A stretch of 23,964 nucleotides of DNA from Desulfobacteraceae bacterium UBA5616 (GTDB taxonomy: Bacteria > Desulfobacterota > Desulfobacteria > Desulfobacterales > UBA5616), in assembly GCA_002423615.1 (NCBI GenBank), contig DIKO01000107.1:1-23964 (forward strand). Direction: 5' to 3'. Below the pieces are notes generated by a model, which saw only the letters and a program-made list of their open reading frames with translations, ran no database searches and was not told where the DNA came from. This document shows positions 21,697 to 23,964 of this stretch, in pieces. Made by a program: the position numbers and the translations under genes. Position 1 is the first letter of the stretch; every line of letters begins with the position of its first letter.

Positions 21697-22808
21697 CGGT
21701 TCCTTTTCTGGATTTCAAGTCCCAGTATCTTGCCATCAGGGATGAAATACATGCCGCAATGGAAAAGGTCATGGAAAACACGGCCTTTGCCGGCGGACCC
21801 TTTGTCGCCGGTTTCGAGGAGGCGTTTGCACGGTACTGCGGGTGCAGACACGCCGTGGGCGTGGGAAACGGAACCGACGCCCTGTGGCTGAGCCTCATGG
21901 CGCTGGGCATCGGCCCGGGTGACGAGGTGATCACCGTTCCCAACACCTTCATCGCTACGGCCGAGGCGATCTCCATCTGCGGGGCCAGGCCGGTTTTCGT
22001 GGATGTGGACTCCAGGACCTGCAACATGGACCCCAACCGTCTCGAGGGTTGCCTTAAAAAGGGCAAAGCACCCCTGGCCAGGGCGGTGATCCCCGTCCAT
22101 CTTTACGGGCAGGTCGCGGAAATGGACCCCATCCTGGAGATTGCCGGGAAACACGGGCTTCCTGTCATCGAAGACGCCTGCCAGGCCCACGGGGCTGAAT
22201 ACAGGGGTCGGAAGGCGGGTTCCATGGGCGAAACCGGGTGCTTCTCCTTTTACCCGGGCAAGAACCTGGGGGCTTACGGCGAGGCCGGCGCCGTCGTGAC
22301 CGACAACGACGCCATGGCCGAAAACATGCGGATGTTCCGGGATCACGGTCAGTCCACAAAATACCATCACGGCATCATCGGCTGGAATGCGCGCATGGAC
22401 GGCATCCAGGGGGCGGTCTTAAGCGTCAAGCTGAAATACCTGGAATCCTGGAACCAGGCCCGGAGAAGCCACGCCCATGCCTACAACCGCCTTCTTTCCG
22501 GAATCGAGGAAGTCACCCTCCCGTATGAATCGGAAGACGGAAAGCACGTTTTCCATATCTATGCGATCCGGACAAAACAGCGGGACCGCCTCATGGCGCA
22601 TCTTGCCGGAAAGGGGATTTCCTGCGGCATCCACTATCCCGTGCCCATCCACCTTCAGAAGGCCTATCAAGGGCTGGGTCTGGGGCCGGGAAGCTTTCCC
22701 GTTGCTGAGAAATGCGCCGAAGAAACCCTGTCTCTTCCGCTTTTCCCGGAGCTCACGGAGGAGCAGATCGAAGGCGTTGCGGATGAAATCTCGAGGTTTT
22801 ATGGGTGA
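21693..22808 (+). CDS. DegT/DnrJ/EryC1 family PLP-dependent sugar aminotransferase (WbpE/WlbC-like)
   Basis: A 371-residue PLP enzyme. The cofactor Lys is K190 in GCFSFYPGKNLGAYGEAGAVV; D161 in EDACQAHGA would contact the pyridine nitrogen. VGVGNGTDALWLSL binds the phosphate. Members transfer an amino group, usually from glutamate, to a keto sugar nucleotide. With the dehydrogenase and acyltransferase genes before it, the trio fits stepwise 3-oxidation, amination and acetylation of a UDP sugar, as in WbpB/WbpE/WbpD. The start overlaps the preceding stop by four bases; the last eight bases overlap the FemAB-like gene. A route to a different 3- or 4-amino sugar is the alternative. Confidence 0.92.
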   Translation: MTVPFLDFKSQYLAIRDEIHAAMEKVMENTAFAGGPFVAGFEEAFARYCGCRHAVGVGNGTDALWLSLMALGIGPGDEVITVPNTFIATAEAISICGARPVFVDVDSRTCNMDPNRLEGCLKKGKAPLARAVIPVHLYGQVAEMDPILEIAGKHGLPVIEDACQAHGAEYRGRKAGSMGETGCFSFYPGKNLGAYGEAGAVVTDNDAMAENMRMFRDHGQSTKYHHGIIGWNARMDGIQGAVLSVKLKYLESWNQARRSHAHAYNRLLSGIEEVTLPYESEDGKHVFHIYAIRTKQRDRLMAHLAGKGISCGIHYPVPIHLQKAYQGLGLGPGSFPVAEKCAEETLSLPLFPELTEEQIEGVADEISRFYG

Positions 22809-23838
22809 ATCATCCCCGGTGAACCCATGTGAACGCGAAAACTGGCAGGCCCTTTTATCCGAAATCCCCGGACACTCGTTTTTCCACGGCGAGCCCTGGG
22901 CGCGGGTCCTCTGCCGGTCCTACGGGTACCAGCCGTTTTACTTCACCCAAGAGGAGCAGGGAAGGGTGAAAGCGCTTCTGGCCGTCATGGAAGTGGACAG
23001 CTTCATCACCGGCAAAAGGGGCGTGTCCCTTCCTTTCACCGACTACTGCGAACCCCTGGCCCCGGACCGGGCCGGGTTTGACGACCTGTTTGCCGCGGCA
23101 TTGGCCCTGGGCAGAACCCGGAACTGGGCCTATCTGGAAATCCGGGGGGGAGAGCGCTTTTTTTCCGGAAAAGCACCATCCCAAACCTATTACGGCCATG
23201 TCCTTGACCTCACCCCGGATCTGAACGACCTGTTTTCAAGCCTGCGCGAGTCCTTCGGGAGAAATATCAAAAAGGCCCGGAAAGCCGGGGTAACCCTGTC
23301 CGTATCCAGCTCCCGGGAAGCGGTGAACGCCTTCTGCCGGCTCAACGCCCTGACCCGGAAAAGACACGGCCTTCCCCCCCAGCCCGACCGGTTCTTCCAA
23401 TTTCTTTACGACCGGGTCATCAGCCCCGGCCTGGGACTGGTCGTGACGGCCCATGCCGGAGGCGCCCCTGTTGCGGCCAATCTGTACTTCATATCCGGGG
23501 ACCGGCTCATCTACAAATACGGCGCATCAAACGACACGGGCAGGGATTTCAGTGCCGGCCCTTCGGTCATGTGGGAAGCCGTCCAATGGGGCCGTGACAA
23601 TGGTTTTTCCGCACTCTGCTTCGGCAGGACCGAATTGGAAAACCAGGGCCTTCGGCACTTTAAAATGGGGTTCGGCCCGGAAGAATACGGGATTTCATAT
23701 TACCGGTACGATTTTTCCCGGGCTGCGTTCGTGAAGGGGCCGGAGGAAATCGGGTCTGTGTACAAAAAAATATTCGCAGCGCTCCCCATGGCGGTGTTGA
23801 AGCCCGTGGGGAGGGTGCTGTACCGGCATATGGGTTAA
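22801..23838 (+). CDS. FemAB-like GNAT-fold acyltransferase of PEP-CTERM/XrtA exopolysaccharide type
   Basis: A 345-residue protein of the FemAB/BioF2-like GNAT group. Supporting stretches are FFHGEPWARVLCRSYGYQPFYF at the N-terminus, LRESFGRNIKKARKAGVTLSV in the middle, and KYGASNDTGRDFSAGPSVMWEAVQWGRDNGFSALCFGRTELENQGLRHFKMGFGPEEYGISYYRYDF at the C-terminus. A similar FemAB-related protein is a regular member of PEP-CTERM exopolysaccharide loci; it may add an aminoacyl or acyl group to a sugar or peptide acceptor, but the substrate is unknown. The start at 22801 follows GAGG and lies inside the end of the aminotransferase gene (8-base overlap). A longer open frame reaching back to 22477 lies within the aminotransferase gene and is rejected. 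Confidence 0.85.
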   Translation: MGESSPVNPCERENWQALLSEIPGHSFFHGEPWARVLCRSYGYQPFYFTQEEQGRVKALLAVMEVDSFITGKRGVSLPFTDYCEPLAPDRAGFDDLFAAALALGRTRNWAYLEIRGGERFFSGKAPSQTYYGHVLDLTPDLNDLFSSLRESFGRNIKKARKAGVTLSVSSSREAVNAFCRLNALTRKRHGLPPQPDRFFQFLYDRVISPGLGLVVTAHAGGAPVAANLYFISGDRLIYKYGASNDTGRDFSAGPSVMWEAVQWGRDNGFSALCFGRTELENQGLRHFKMGFGPEEYGISYYRYDFSRAAFVKGPEEIGSVYKKIFAALPMAVLKPVGRVLYRHMG

Positions 23839-23842
23839 AACA

Positions 23843-23872
23843 GGCTATAGGCGAGGGGCTATAGGCTATGGG
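23843..23872. repeat. GGCTATAGGC short repeat at the right edge
   Basis: GGCTATAGGC occurs at 23843-23852 and 23857-23866, with a third partial copy GGCTATGGG at 23864-23872. The run begins a few bases after the FemAB-like stop codon. The rest of 23873-23964 is A/T-rich with no clear gene. Confidence 0.7.
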
Positions 23873-23964
23873 AAATCAGAAGATGAGATGATACGAAAAT
23901 AAGTGGCGAGCGTATCTGCTCAAGTGCTTGGTTTTTCACTTTTTACTTCTCATTTCAATTTCCC

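Noticed and set aside
22477..22800. In-frame 108-residue extension of the FemAB-like protein
   Set aside because: It lies wholly within the aminotransferase gene, in another frame, with Ser/Arg/Pro-rich sequence typical of a shadow frame.
1..23964. CRISPR arrays, tRNA or rRNA genes, transposases and integrases
   Set aside because: None was seen on either strand. There are no regularly spaced repeats, and no mobile-element protein among the translated frames.

Overview
The window looks like a chromosomal segment of an anaerobic, lipid- or acid-degrading member of the Desulfobacterota (formerly Deltaproteobacteria), probably near Desulfobacterales. The basis is gene content: a stand-alone FMN-domain glutamate-synthase-like protein, an acyl-CoA degradation block with SCP2 and methylmalonyl-CoA epimerase genes, a two-cluster ferredoxin-like protein beside a TetR regulator, and an exopolysaccharide locus of the PEP-CTERM/XrtA-associated type. 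The lineage is inferred from protein families only; there is no rRNA or tRNA here.

Left part (1-3.3 kb): the C-terminus of a sigma-54 activator faces a minus-strand gene for an FMN-binding glutamate synthase family protein. Just upstream of that gene lies a GAF-ANTAR regulator gene. The leader between them has a sigma-70-like promoter, two hairpins with six-base loops of the A1/G4 type bound by ANTAR proteins, and an intrinsic terminator whose 5' arm overlaps the second hairpin. This is a complete candidate ANTAR antitermination switch beside its probable regulator, and the most interesting item in the window.

3.3-11 kb, all minus strand: thiolase, SCP2 sterol-carrier protein, methylmalonyl-CoA epimerase and acyl-CoA dehydrogenase, then a second acyl-CoA dehydrogenase reduced to its two ends by an internal, out-of-frame deletion. 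Hairpin terminators and promoter-like sites divide this block. Upstream lie a small unknown protein, a TetR regulator and a [4Fe-4S] protein, probably one operon; a perfect 16-bp palindrome upstream of the thiolase is a candidate operator for the TetR protein. A beta-lactamase-fold serine hydrolase follows as a separate gene.

11.3-23.8 kb: an exopolysaccharide locus. A large TPR lipoprotein gene (minus) diverges, across a region rich in inverted repeats, from a long plus-strand run: outer-membrane export protein, beta-barrel protein, Wzz/GumC-type chain-length protein, ExeA-like ATPase, tyrosine autokinase, priming sugar transferase, then a tightly overlapping set (Gfo/Idh/MocA dehydrogenase, hexapeptide acyltransferase, DegT aminotransferase) that matches the order of chemistry for an acetamido sugar nucleotide, and a FemAB-like acyltransferase. 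A good internal promoter before the sugar transferase may separate an assembly module from a sugar-making module. No exosortase, flippase or polymerase gene is in view; the locus probably continues past the right edge, where a short GGCTATAGGC repeat is seen.
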